From assembly GCF_022605165.1 (NCBI RefSeq), contig NC_063069.1, forward strand, positions 3,286,001-3,350,000: a stretch of 64,000 nt of DNA, read 5' to 3'. The DNA comes from Purpureocillium takamizusanense (taxonomy: Eukaryota; Ascomycota; Sordariomycetes; Hypocreales; Ophiocordycipitaceae). How positions within the stretch are numbered: position 1 is the stretch's first letter; the number at the start of each line of letters is the position of its first letter. Below are positions 33,260 to 43,737 of the stretch, one piece after another. The notes beneath the pieces were generated by a model. That model did not search any database and had not been told where the DNA came from. It saw only the letters and a program-made list of their open reading frames with translations. A program made the position numbers and the translations under genes.

Positions 33260-34550
33260 GGTGGGGTGGGGTGTGCTAGGCTTTGCTAGCTATAAAAATA
33301 TCGACTTGGCAACTCGTCTGCTTGAGTATTGAGAAGGGAAGAAATAAAGGCGACTCATGAGACTTTGAGAATGATGAGGCCTTGTATTTTTATACCAGCG
33401 ATACGGCCAGGACTATATGTGAAAACGCACGGTGGCATATTACCATAATGACCGGGCCATGCCTCAATACAACGCGATAGCCAGCGGTGGCCTCCTGTTG
33501 ATTTTGATGACAAACCCAGAATACAACTCATAGGTAGTCCCAGAGCAAAGTATGAAACACTAGAAACTAGCATCCGCACGGGTGTCGTCATGTGCTCTGC
33601 ATCGAGGGCTTTTGCAGGTTGTACGTAAGACTCTGCGGTGTATGTGATGATACCATACAGCGCACATGCAGGAGGCAAGGATGGTAGATGGCGGCCTCCT
33701 GCTGGCCTGGGCGGTTGGCACGACGACTGGGCAACTGGCTGTGGCATTGTCGTCGAGTGCACGGCCCAGTCGGGCGAGATATCCTTGCCAGGAACACGGG
33801 CGACGTGACGTGGAAAACACGTTTGCTGACGGGGCACATGGAGCAGTGACAGCTTGTCTTGGCCCGAGGATTGAGCCGACGTATACTCTACACTGCCACT
33901 ATAGGGTCCGTGGAGAAGGCTGGTGATTTTTCAGGGCGGAGATGCGTCTAGGCAGCAATGAAGTCATCGTGCGTGGCGGACAGGAGGGAGAGGTCGTACA
34001 TATCTAGGAAGTCTCGTTGCAAGGGTATTGCGCGGATCGGGCGACAAAATACAAACAAAAATTGCGATTGGCCCTCTGGAGAAAAGCTTCACCCTAATTC
34101 ACCTCTATAAGTCCCCTAATCACATGCGCATCAGAGTTTGGGTGACGAGCGCTGACGAGTCTCGGGGCCGACACCTGGGCGACGGACTGACAGTGGAGCA
34201 GCGCCACGCCCGGCTCCATGGAACATACCGCCTGCCATCGAGCGTGCAGAAGAAATACGTAGAGGGCTGTGGCGTCCTGGTTCACGCCTGCGATGAGCGC
34301 CGTTGGTCCTTCGTGCCCGGGAGCGGAGCCGGCGCGACAGAGACGCCCGAAGCCGAGGGCCCCCCTTTTGCTCCACGCACGAGCGAGCGGACGAGCTGTC
34401 GGCAACGGCACGGGTAAGGAGATGATGAATGGAAATTTGTCTCATCCCTGGCAATGAGAAGCATCCCTATCCGTCACTAAACGTACTTGGCGAGAACCAG
34501 ACTTTACCCCACGACTTGATGAATTAAGAAAAAACAACAACAATAATATC
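33260..34550. other. Gene-poor spacer, 1.3 kb
   Basis: Open frames on both strands (33355-33839, 34028-34457) overlap one another and show no domain, signal peptide or splice logic. I see no supported gene, repeat or RNA. Confidence 0.45.
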
Positions 34551-35812
34551 ATGGAGACCAAGGCAATCGTCAGGCAGCGGCTGTCCTTTTGGGCCAAGCT
34601 GGACATGCTGCCCGCGCTCGCCTCCATCATCACCGTCGCATGGCTGTCGGTGCTGTCGGGCTTCATCCGCAGCACCAAGGACGCGCCGAGTCTATACCTT
34701 CACATTGCCTACGCCGTGCTGCGCCGGGCGACGAAGCGTCTCTCGGTGCTGCAGCTACAGTGCGTGCCTCCCCCCCCCTTTCCCTCTCTCTCGCCTTCAC
34801 ATATACGATAAAGAACTTTGCTAATGATTGATGACGCGTCGCGCGCGCCAGATGGATCTCGCCGCCCACCAACAAAATGTATGACCGGTATGCGCGCTCC
34901 GCTCGCGTGACGCCTCATACCGTCGACCTGGGCTGCCACGGCGCAAAGGGCCACTGGATCGGCAACAAGAACGCCAAGCACGTCCTCGTCTGGTACCACG
35001 GCGGCGGCTTCTGCCTGCCCGCCAACATCGGCTACTTCAAGTTCTGGGCCGACGTCGTCTCCTCGTCGCGCGCCGCCGGCAAGGACGTCGCCGTCTTCGC
35101 CCTCACCTACACCCTCGCGCCACACGCGCGCTACCCGACGCAGCTCACGCAGGCCGTCGAGGCCCTGCGCTACGTCGTCGACCAGAAGCGCCATCGCCCG
35201 TCGCAAATCTTCCTCGGCGGCGACTCGGCCGGCGGGAACCTGGCCATCGGCGTCTTGTCGCACCTCGCGCACCCGCACCCGGCCATCAAGGAGCTCAAGC
35301 TGGAGGAGCCGCTCGCGGGCACCGCCGTCCTGTCCCCGTGGACGTCGCTGGATGAGAACCACAGCCAGGAAAAGGTCTACTCGGGAGGCGACCTCATCAC
35401 CCCCTTTGTAGGCAAGCCCTGGTCGCGACACTACCTCGACGGCGCCGCGAGGGACTACTACACAGACGCGTCCCTTGCGCCGTCTAGCTGGTTCGAGACG
35501 TATCCCGTCAAGCAGATTCTCGTTCTCGGTGGAAGCAACGAGGTGCTGCTGCCCATCATTGAGGATTTTGTTGAGAAGCTCAAGGTGAGTTTGTGCCACG
35601 TTACTGACTGCCCAGAGGACGTCATCGCGGACACCCAGCGCGCTGACCGTATCTTTCCACTGACATCATCGCAGGCTGGATTTCCCGCTGTGGAATTCTT
35701 CGTGGGCAAGAGAGAAGCTCACGTCGCTCCTGTGTACAACCTCTACGTCGGAGATTCGACGGAGACGCAACAGGGGAAGAAGTTCAAGGCCTGGTTGCGG
35801 GATCTGCTGTAA
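34551..35812 (+). CDS. Alpha/beta hydrolase, Say1-like (hormone-sensitive lipase group)
   Basis: Three exons (34551-34759, 34852-35584, 35675-35812) give 359 residues; the last intron is 90 nt and stop-free, but exclusion gives EKLKAGFPAVEFFVG. A hydrophobic N-terminal segment (LPALASIITVAWLSVLSGF) suggests a membrane anchor. The oxyanion motif WYHGGGFCLP, the nucleophile GGDSAGGNLAIG and the catalytic His in REAHVAPVYN are in order and typical of the HSL family and of the yeast steryl deacetylase Say1 group. The usual acid residue near GGSNEVLLP is not obvious; Glu may serve. Likely role: ester hydrolysis of a sterol or other lipid at the endoplasmic reticulum membrane, inferred from family. 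Length is close to the family norm. Confidence 0.8.
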
Positions 35813-36064
35813 ATAAGGCAATCGTACAAGTTAAAGCAAGGGGCGTACTTTTTAAATGAACTTGCCAATGTCATCGACTTAGACGCCGTAATCTCGCTAA
35901 CTATATGATGCTTACGGCTACTGTTAAGACTGACGTGGCTGTCAGCCGACCGCGTGCTGTTTGCGTTCTCGGTTGCATCTTGTATGGACCGTTTACACAA
36001 CAATACCATAGCCCGTTCATGTCCTGAGAAGCGTCTTGGTGGCGCAACGACGACGTTTTGTACA

Positions 36065-37255
36065 CTACGACGAAGGGTTCTTCCACACAACCCAAGCGAG
36101 GACCAGCTGTAGCAAGCCGACGAGGAAGCTTAGGAAGCCGAATATCGCCGCCAGGAGAAGGCCAATGATTGCAACCGTCATGGCGTTTCTTTCTGATGTA
36201 TGTCTCTCCAGCCAACCCATGAAAACATTGGTCGGCGGTGGGTCCTTGACGATGTTATACAGCGTCGCCAGACGGTCTCCCCAGTACTCGAGTGTGATGT
36301 TTTCCGGTATCGGTCGGATATACTGAACCAGGTTCGCTTGCGGGTCGAGCCCGTGCCGCCTGATCAGTTTCCGCAACATGGTCCGCGACCGTCTGTCACC
36401 GAAGGTAGCTATCGGAAAGAGGATATCATGGAACGTCAGGAGGGTTTCTACAACCAGCTTCGGCGGGAGAGCCCCTCTGCTCAAAGGCGTCAATAGGAAT
36501 GAATCACATGTGGATTTGTAGACTTACCTTTTCAGACTGTCCTCAAAGGAGAGCTCCAGTGGCTCGTTGCGCGTCTTCTCAAGCTGGGTCCTGAGAAAGG
36601 AAACCTGATGATACACCCTCAAGACTCTTGTCAAGGGATCGTACGACAGGTGCTCCAGTAGGTTGTTTGTGTGCCTCAGTTTGATCTTGTAGCGCTTCCT
36701 CAACTTCCAGGCTTTGAGAAATTTCTTGTGCCTCCAAATATTCAAGCTGTCCCGCTGTCGCTGTACGGGATCCATGAGTCGCGTAGTGCATGTAAATGCA
36801 TCTTTCATGAATTCAGCGAATGGTACACTCTCCTCCTATTGAACCCGCCCGGCTCCTGCTCCTTTGTATCCGTCGGGGTAGTAGCTTCTCGACATGCAGT
36901 TGATACAGAAAGCCGCCTCGACGGTGACCCGAGCGATGTGTGTTTTCTCCCCGCGGGTTGCTCGCCGTGCGCCAACGACTTGTCCGAGGAAGCCATCAAA
37001 GGTCAGTGTAGGGTTTTGGGTGAGAAGCTCGACGCATCTGATCAAGCATGCGTGAGTCCTGAGGATTGGTGTATCCACGGCGATCGCCGCGTCTCCGACA
37101 GCGGCAGGACACACCACTGAGCAGTAATACCTGAAGTAGGATTCAAACTTGGGGGTGTTCGCATCAGCCCTGGACTCTTCCCCAAATACCGCGGCGGCAA
37201 TCTCTTGACGCTCATGGTCGTTCGGCAGCCCTAATGCCGAAAAGTCTGTTGGCAT
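36065..37255 (-). CDS. Unknown fungal protein with C-terminal membrane anchor
   Basis: Three exons (37255-36894, 36827-36528, 36479-36065) give 358 residues with matching phases. Intron 1 is needed because direct reading meets a TAG at 36839-36837, in the same frame as exon 2; splicing gives FCINCIVPFAEFMKDAF. The body is helical and basic, with RHKKFLKAWKLRKRYKIKL and HTNNLLEHLSYDPLTRVLRV. A proline-containing segment (PLVETLLTFHDILFP-like) precedes a single C-terminal membrane helix of ~30 residues (NAMTVAIIGLLLAAIFGFLS and FLVGLLQLVLAWVVW), so it is probably tail-anchored. I know similar uncharacterised ascomycete proteins but no function. It is divergent (423 bp) from the protease-finger fusion gene. 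If intron 1 is wrong, the gene carries a nonsense codon. Confidence 0.6.
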
Positions 37256-37678
37256 ACTTGTATGCTTCAAGTAAGCGACTTGTCAAGGGCAATGCAAACC
37301 ACTGCTCCTGTGGCAAGGACAATGATAGATATGTGCAACCCCGCAACGCGAGGCGCCGACATGTCAAGCTGAGGCTCATGGCTTCGCCCCCACGGCCTTC
37401 TGCACAGCCGCTGCAATATCACTCAAGCGCGAATGCCTGATCCAATCCCGCGCGCTGACAACGTGCCTGGGAGTCTGCCTGCATGAGGCGGCGCGAGGCG
37501 TCGGGCTCAGCCGTGCCGCCTCGCGACCCAGCGGCCCAAACAAAACACAGCGCTCCCCTTTTCAGAACGGCCCTCGCCAGCCACTGGCATCACCCTCTTC
37601 TGGACTTTCTCTATGGCTGAGCTTTCCCTTTTTCTTCATCCGAGCTGCGTTGCGTCATGACCTTTACACGTAGATGTC
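37256..37678. promoter_or_regulatory. Divergent promoter of the tail-anchored and fusion genes
   Basis: A 423-bp spacer shared by two head-to-head genes. No clear operator motif was noticed. Confidence 0.35.
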
Positions 37679-40600
37679 ATGAAGTTAGAAGACCGCGACG
37701 CCATCAAGATGGCGGCTACGACGACCACTGAGGAGTAAGTGATGATTCTGCTTTTTCGCTGTCCTCCGCTTGACCAGCCCGTGACCTTCACTAGACAAAC
37801 GCAAAGGAGCAAGGGAAAACTCTCAGCTTACGAACCTCCCCACATACACTCCGAGTCGCGACACGCCCGAAAAATGTCCCAGACTTTCGCGGCTCATGGG
37901 ACGTATCCTGTGGCTCATTGGCGACAGCATGACCAAATACGTGGTGACAGTCCGCCATGCGATCAGCCTGAGCTCGGCGGTTCAGCACCTAAGCCGTTCA
38001 ACTCCATACATGTAATGGGACAAAAACCATTCGATCACAGCAATGCGAACATGTGGATGGGAAACGAGGGTGGGCACCCGAACCAAAGCGGCTTGTCACA
38101 ACACAAGTCTGTCTCTGTAGCAGAGTCTGGGCCTCTTCGGGACGCTATGAACAACCCTTTCGAGCAGAAATTGGAAATAGCCCAATTCGCCCAAATGGCC
38201 GACTTCGGTTCCTCTGAACCAGAATTGATCCCGGGCACGAATCCACCTGCATATGCGTATCCGCACAGCACGTCCTACATCGGAGATGCCTTTCACGACC
38301 GGTTTCGTGAAGTGGTGAGCATGTTTCGGGAAAACACCGAGAAACATCACCAACTGGCGCCTTTTGTGCAGAACATCGACTATACCCTCAGAATGTGCGG
38401 TCCTTCGTACACGGCCGCGCATCCCTCTATATTGGTGTTCTGCCGCAAGCAAGAGTTCAAATGTCTTCGTTCCCTGCTCGCCAGCAGAGAGCTTGCACTA
38501 CAATACCTTCGCAGGAAACCCGGAAAGACCAATGACTTTCTAGGATGGTTTCGAAAACCGACCCTAGAGTGCATGGGTACCCCCTTGTTTGACTTGTATT
38601 TCTGGCGTACGACCCGGCCCCGGACTCTTCTCGGACAGCACAACGCCAGGATTCAGTTCAACCATGGCCTCAAGTCATGGTCGGTGCCGGAAATACCTTA
38701 CACGTATTCACTCTGTGGCGCTGTGGTAAAGCCGTTTGCCAATATTGGGTCCTCGACATTTGGTTGTGCGCTTCTGGTCAACTCGGAGCTATACGGCCTG
38801 ACCACGAGGCACAACGTCAGTATAACTCAGGGCGTGTTGCCCGGTCGCCGTGTCGCCGAAGTAGACTTGGGTCCTATTGCGGAAAACGAATCGACTCCCG
38901 TTTCGAATTTGTTGCATCCCGATGCCAGCACCGCCGCCAGCGGCCATTGCGAGTTTGTAGTTGACGACATCGAATACGAAAGCTTATCTGACGACGAAGG
39001 CGAAGAGGACATAGTGCTGCCTGTGGTCCTGCCAGAGGCTTCACCGGATGAGCTATCGCCAGACGGTCTTGACGTCCTACTAATTCCGCATCAGGATGAA
39101 CTGGGTCCGACTAGCAAGTACGATCTGGACTGGGCACTCTTCAAAGTGGACGGGCTAGTAGGTCTTGAGCATGTAAACCAACGCCTTGTCAACCACACCC
39201 GTGTCCCCGGCCGAGGAGTGATAAGGCACTATGCAAGAGCTTGCCCGACAAGAGACACGTCTGTTTTTTTGGTCACCCGTGGCGCGGAACCGCTGCAGGC
39301 AACACTTCGACCTGGAATCTCGATCATTGGGGGGATCAACGGAAACAAGGTCTCCCCGGTCTGGACCGTTGGCCCAGTCAAGGGTCAAGGTAAGCTAACA
39401 GCTTGCTACTACAAGTCTCAATTGTCATTCGACCTGACAAGGAAACACTTAGGGTTGGGGCCAGGCGACTCTGGCTCCATTGTGGTTGATGCAACTGACG
39501 ATTCGATCTACGGCCTCATCATCGGAACAAATCCCATGGATGAGGTCTATATCAGTCCATTCGTCGAAATCATGAACCAGGTACAACACTGCTTCCCTCA
39601 CGCGAGCATTTCGCTTCCGGAGCCCGAACCGTCATCTATTGCCCACCTCAACAACACATCGCCCTTTTATAGTTCGTTGCTTATGCCGGATGCTGGACTT
39701 CCATATCCGCAATCTTCTTCGTATCTCAACTGGACGGATTACACCTCCGGTCACGACCCTCCGAATTTAGTTCAACGGTTCACAGCGCATCAACTGCCGC
39801 CAGCTCATCTATTTACAGCTCGAGGACTGTGAGCTCGGTGTACACAAGTACTAGCAGCCACGTAGGGCGCTCGCCAGAGCTGTACATCACTTCTTCTATC
39901 CCCCGAAAGGTAAGGGGGAGGAGAACGGGTCCCTTATCAGCCGCCTCAAAGAAGGCAGCGAGAAAGAGGCGCGAAAGCGGATCAGTATGTGTTCGATGCA
40001 AGTTCAAGCGCATACAGGTAAGTAGTTGGCACATCCAAGGTATACTGGACGCCCTGAACTCACACACCACAGTGCGACCGCGTGGACGATGGACACGCGG
40101 TGTGCTCCCGTTGCGACAAGCAAGCCGCACTGGCCTCGACTTGCGTCCCGGCTTCATTTTTGGACCTTGTGAAAGAGGGTACCACTATGTTTAGTTGTAA
40201 GTCCAGTTGAGTGCGTGCCGTTACGAAAGCGCTAACGTTCAGTCACAGTGACAAGCCTGGATACCCATTTGAAACCGGAATTTGACCGTCACTCGATTGT
40301 TACCAGCATTTTAAACAGCACGCGGGGGTTGAAAATGAATCATCGGCCTACTGTTACGCTCATCCATGGCGGGTCGCCCATCTTCTCCCTGGACCTGGCA
40401 GATACTCGGCTCTTCGGCGACATGGCCACACTCACTTCCCTGAAGTTGATTGAGAACTTTATAGAAGTGAGGAGTCAGGAGGAAGATTGGCGATCTGCCG
40501 AACCTTCTACTCTCCCGTGGCCAAAAACATACCACCTGTTGGAACGATTCGAGGCGGCCGTAAAAGATCCGACGTACATGATCACCACGGAAACAGTCCC

Positions 40601-41201
40601 AGGGGTGAATGAAACGTTGCGCATAATCCTCACTAGGGACGACCCCTTGCTTCCTGCCTTGCATCTGCTGTCTCTCGTACTTGGCAGGCAGATTGAACGC
40701 TGCGCCTGGGCAGACCTCCAGCGGGGCGTCAACAACATTCGCCGTGTCTCCGTGCCTCGGTCAGATAGCAGGGAAGAAGTCAGTTCCCTGGCGAGACGCC
40801 TACGCTTGACTCACAAAGTGGTGTTTGAATCCCGGTCTGCCCTTCGTGAAGGCCGGCTGAGCGACGAAGAGGCCGCGGGCCTTCAGGGGAGCGTTGATAG
40901 AGACACCGAGCTTTGTCGGCGGCTGTACTTTATTCTTTGCCATGTTCTGGCGTTCCCGGCGTGGTTGGCGTTACAGACAATGGCGAACAAGGGGCTAAAG
41001 GTAGGTTGGCATATCACGTTTGAAGACTGGGAGGACACTCCTGAAGGCTTCGAGCGGTGTATAAATGATGAGGGATGGGCCGGGAGGTGCGATCTCGCCA
41101 GTGAGGAAGAGGATAGAGCTGACACGGGTGAACATGATGAGGAAGCATCAAGGAGGACTGGGACCTCAAGGACAGTCGTGGCGCAGTGTCCCACGCCATG
41201 A
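37679..41201 (+). CDS. Trypsin-like domain fused to a Zn2Cys6-like finger (probable single gene)
   Basis: Proposed exons 37679-37734, 37795-39675, 39771-40017, 40073-40196, 40249-41201 give 1086 residues in one frame. Residues ~300-620 hold a chymotrypsin-type triad pattern: His in YGLTTRHNVS, Asp in KYDLDWALFKVDG, Ser in LGPGDSGSIVVDA. A Ser-rich linker (TVHSASTAASSSIYSSRTVS) leads to RGRRTGPLSAASKKAARKRR and then the cysteine cluster C-VR-C-KFKRIQ-C-DRVDDGHAV-C-SR-C-DKQAALAST-C. The rest is helical and acidic at its end. The weakest step is intron 39676-39770 (donor gttgct). Unspliced, the protease part ends at 39832 as a 697-residue protein, and the finger part has no in-frame ATG upstream after the TAG near 39670, which favours fusion. 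An intracellular regulator is likely; proteolysis is unproven. Confidence 0.6.
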
Positions 41202-41252
41202 TATGATGCATACATTATCATTATACAAATCTGCCACCGCCAAAGTCGTCCG

Positions 41253-42971
41253 TTACGTCTCATGCAACCGTATCGTCTTCACCCCCACCGTCCCGGGGTG
41301 ATCGACGTCAAAGTCCAGCCGGTCAGGGATGCGCAGCCCCTCGCGCTCGTAGTCAAACTCGCGGAAGCGCTGCACCGAGACGCCGTCCTTCCACAGCCAC
41401 AGGTCCTGCGTCTCGTACTGCCACGCCTCGACCGCGTTGCGCATCTCGGCCAGCGTCTCCGCGTGCGCCGGCTCGCCAGCCAGGTTGCGCACCTCGTCCG
41501 GGTCCGCGTCCAGGTCGTACAGCTCTTCGGCCGGCCGGCGGATGTAGCTCTTGAGCGTGCGCTTGCCAATCATGGCTGGTTGCGTCTGCTGCTGTCTCTG
41601 TATCGTCGTCGTCGTCGCTTCCTTCTCTTCATGTTTGGTGGTGGTGGTGGTGCCGTTGCACCCGTTGGTGGCGGCGGGCACGTCAGGGACGGCGGCGCTC
41701 CCCGAGTTGCGCATGGCGTCAAAGGACAGCGACGCGTACAGATCCATAGCAAAGGGGAAATCGAGGCGCCAGCACACATTACGGTGGTACTTCCACCTCG
41801 GCGTGCGCATGTACCGCGTCGGCCAGTAGTTGGTGATCTCGTGAAACGTGTGGGAGCCGAAGACGCGGTCCCAGCCGGGCACGACCGCCCGCTCGCCCGC
41901 AATGGGCAGCAGGTTGCGTCCCTTGCGCGGGCCGACGGACCCCTCGGGCGGCTGGCGTCCCTCGTGGCCCGCCCAGGCGAGCATCGTGGGCAAGACGTCG
42001 ATCCACGAGACGAGGTTGGGGTTCACGACGTTGCCGGCACCAGCATCAGCACCAGCAGCACCAGTAGCAGCAACAGTAGGAGGAACAACAACTCCGGGAG
42101 CGCGCATCAGAAACGGCAGCCGCACGCCCGCGTCGTACAGCGTCGTCTTGGAGTTGACAAACGGCGGGCCGTTGTCGCTCAGGAACAGCACCAGGGTGTC
42201 GTCGGCTTGCCCCGTGCGCTCCAGCGCGGACAGCACCATGCCGACGCCCTGGTCGAGCCGGTTGATGGCGCGGTAGTACTCGGCGAGCTCCTGGCGCACG
42301 GCCGGCAGGTCCTGCAGGAAGGACGGCACGGCGACCTCGTCCGGGGCGTAGACGCGGTCGCGGATGCGGGCATCGTAGGCGCCCGCGTCGTCGGCGTCGA
42401 CGTTGCCGAAGCCGCCGCGGCTGGTGAGCACGCGGTGCGGATCGACATAGCCGATGGTGAGGAAGAAGCCCGGCCTCCTCCTGTTGCTGGCAGCTCCCTC
42501 CGCCTCGTTGCCTTCGTCGTCGTTGCCCCCCTTTTGCGCCTGTGCCTCCTTTTCCTCCCGAAAGAAGCGCTCCGCCTGGTCCGCAATGACGGCCACGTCG
42601 CGCGTGTCGCTCTCCTCGCGGACCTGCCAAGGGTACACGGCGTCGGGGGCGACGTGGACCTTGCCGAGGATGCCCGTCCGGTAGCCGAGGTCGTTGAAGA
42701 CGCGCGGCGCCGTCTCGACGTTGGCCCAGGTCTGGAAGCCGTTGCGCTCGAGCACGAGCCCGTAGCTGCCGTTCTCGTGCGTGTGCAGGCCCGTGTAGAG
42801 CGTCGTGCGCGAGCCGCTGCACGACGCCGTGCTGGCAAAGGCCATGTCGAAGCGCGTCCCCGAGGCGGCGAGCGCGTCGAGGTGCGGCGTCTGGATGGCC
42901 GAGCAGCCGTAGCAGCCGAGCTGCTCGCGGCCGAGGTCGTCGGCGACGAGGAGGAGGATGTTTCTGGGCAT
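41253..42971 (-). CDS. Sulfatase (N-sulfoglucosamine sulfohydrolase-like)
   Basis: A single intronless exon of 572 residues. The N-terminal NILLLVADDLGREQLGCYG carries the metal-binding Asp pair, and the formylglycine site is TASCSGSRTTLYTGLH: the Cys and Arg are conserved, but the usual Pro at C-x-P-x-R is Gly. Further metal/substrate motifs are GKVHVAP (Lys and His), FFLTIGYVDPHR and DDTLVLFLSDNGPPF (D-N-G). The closest family by eye is the heparan N-sulfatase/arylsulfatase group. No signal peptide, so cytosolic action on a small sulfate ester or sulfamate is more likely than secretion. A lysine/glutamine low-complexity insert (EEKEATTTTIQRQQQTQ) lies near residue 450. Coding GC is high and a long antisense open frame is a by-product. 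The substrate is unknown. Confidence 0.9.
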   Translation of the reverse strand: MPRNILLLVADDLGREQLGCYGCSAIQTPHLDALAASGTRFDMAFASTASCSGSRTTLYTGLHTHENGSYGLVLERNGFQTWANVETAPRVFNDLGYRTGILGKVHVAPDAVYPWQVREESDTRDVAVIADQAERFFREEKEAQAQKGGNDDEGNEAEGAASNRRRPGFFLTIGYVDPHRVLTSRGGFGNVDADDAGAYDARIRDRVYAPDEVAVPSFLQDLPAVRQELAEYYRAINRLDQGVGMVLSALERTGQADDTLVLFLSDNGPPFVNSKTTLYDAGVRLPFLMRAPGVVVPPTVAATGAAGADAGAGNVVNPNLVSWIDVLPTMLAWAGHEGRQPPEGSVGPRKGRNLLPIAGERAVVPGWDRVFGSHTFHEITNYWPTRYMRTPRWKYHRNVCWRLDFPFAMDLYASLSFDAMRNSGSAAVPDVPAATNGCNGTTTTTKHEEKEATTTTIQRQQQTQPAMIGKRTLKSYIRRPAEELYDLDADPDEVRNLAGEPAHAETLAEMRNAVEAWQYETQDLWLWKDGVSVQRFREFDYEREGLRIPDRLDFDVDHPGTVGVKTIRLHET

Positions 42972-43737
42972 GATGAGATGGATATATGTGTGGTTTTGTG
43001 GCTCTGCCTATGCCCCCTGTTGGCGTTTGTTCGTGTCCCAGTCGCAAGCTGGCCCCTGCTGATGCCCTCAAGCTATGTCCTGCCGGCGATGTCGAGTGTC
43101 TCACACTCACTCTCCTTTATGTGTGAGATGCGGTGAGATGTCAACGAGGATATCAGCGTTGAAAAGCCAACAAGGAATCCAAGATCACAGCGTGGGACAC
43201 GGCGTGATACTCGACGACGTTGCCCATAATGGGATCATGGCACCGACAACGGCCCTTATTATATCGACAACGCACTCATCTCATCTCACTTCATGGCGAC
43301 GCTCCGGCCGACGCTCCGGTCGCCAAATCACCGCTCCGACCGCGGCGGGCCCCACCGAAATACGGACCCCGTAGCCGATCCGGCCGATGGGCGCATGCCT
43401 CGGCTTCGGACCGTCGAGACGAGCGCCCCGAACCGCCGTCTCCACAGCGTCTAATAAAGCGTTTCTTTATCCACCGCCTCATTCCCCGGTGGTATTCCAT
43501 ATACTCCGTCTATCTATCTCACCTTGCATTCTCCGAGCCTCCTTCATGCCCGTTGTTTCTCTGGTACTTCGTTCTTTTGCCCGTGGTATCCTCAATGTCG
43601 CTCCTCGGCCCTGCCCCTGATATATATACGCCAGCCAGCATCTAACTCACCAACAGAAACTGAAAAGTCACAAGATTCAACATACTCCGTCACCCTTGGC
43701 AAGGCGGAACAAACTCCAACAATGACGTCGCACCTGC
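42972..43737. other. Intergenic spacer
   Basis: Between the sulfatase promoter and the 3' end of the tandem-finger regulator. CG-rich short dyads occur near 43300-43390 (ACGCTCCGGCCGACGCTCCG). No gene recognised. Confidence 0.45.

Noticed and set aside
33355..33839. 160-codon minus-strand open frame and overlapping frames
   Set aside because: Three overlapping frames on both strands with no signal, domain or codon pattern favouring one.
34709..35599. 296-codon minus-strand open frame
   Set aside because: Antisense to the Say1-like esterase, whose HGGG and GDSAG motifs are in the plus frame.
36065..37255. Gasdermin-like partner of a protease
   Set aside because: The protein has a single C-terminal membrane helix and no recognisable gasdermin-type beta-rich N-terminal domain; only gene layout suggested it.
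41262..43136. 624-codon plus-strand open frame
   Set aside because: It lies antisense to the sulfatase, is rich in Arg/Val/Gly from GC-rich third positions, and shows no domain; the sulfatase motifs are on the minus strand.
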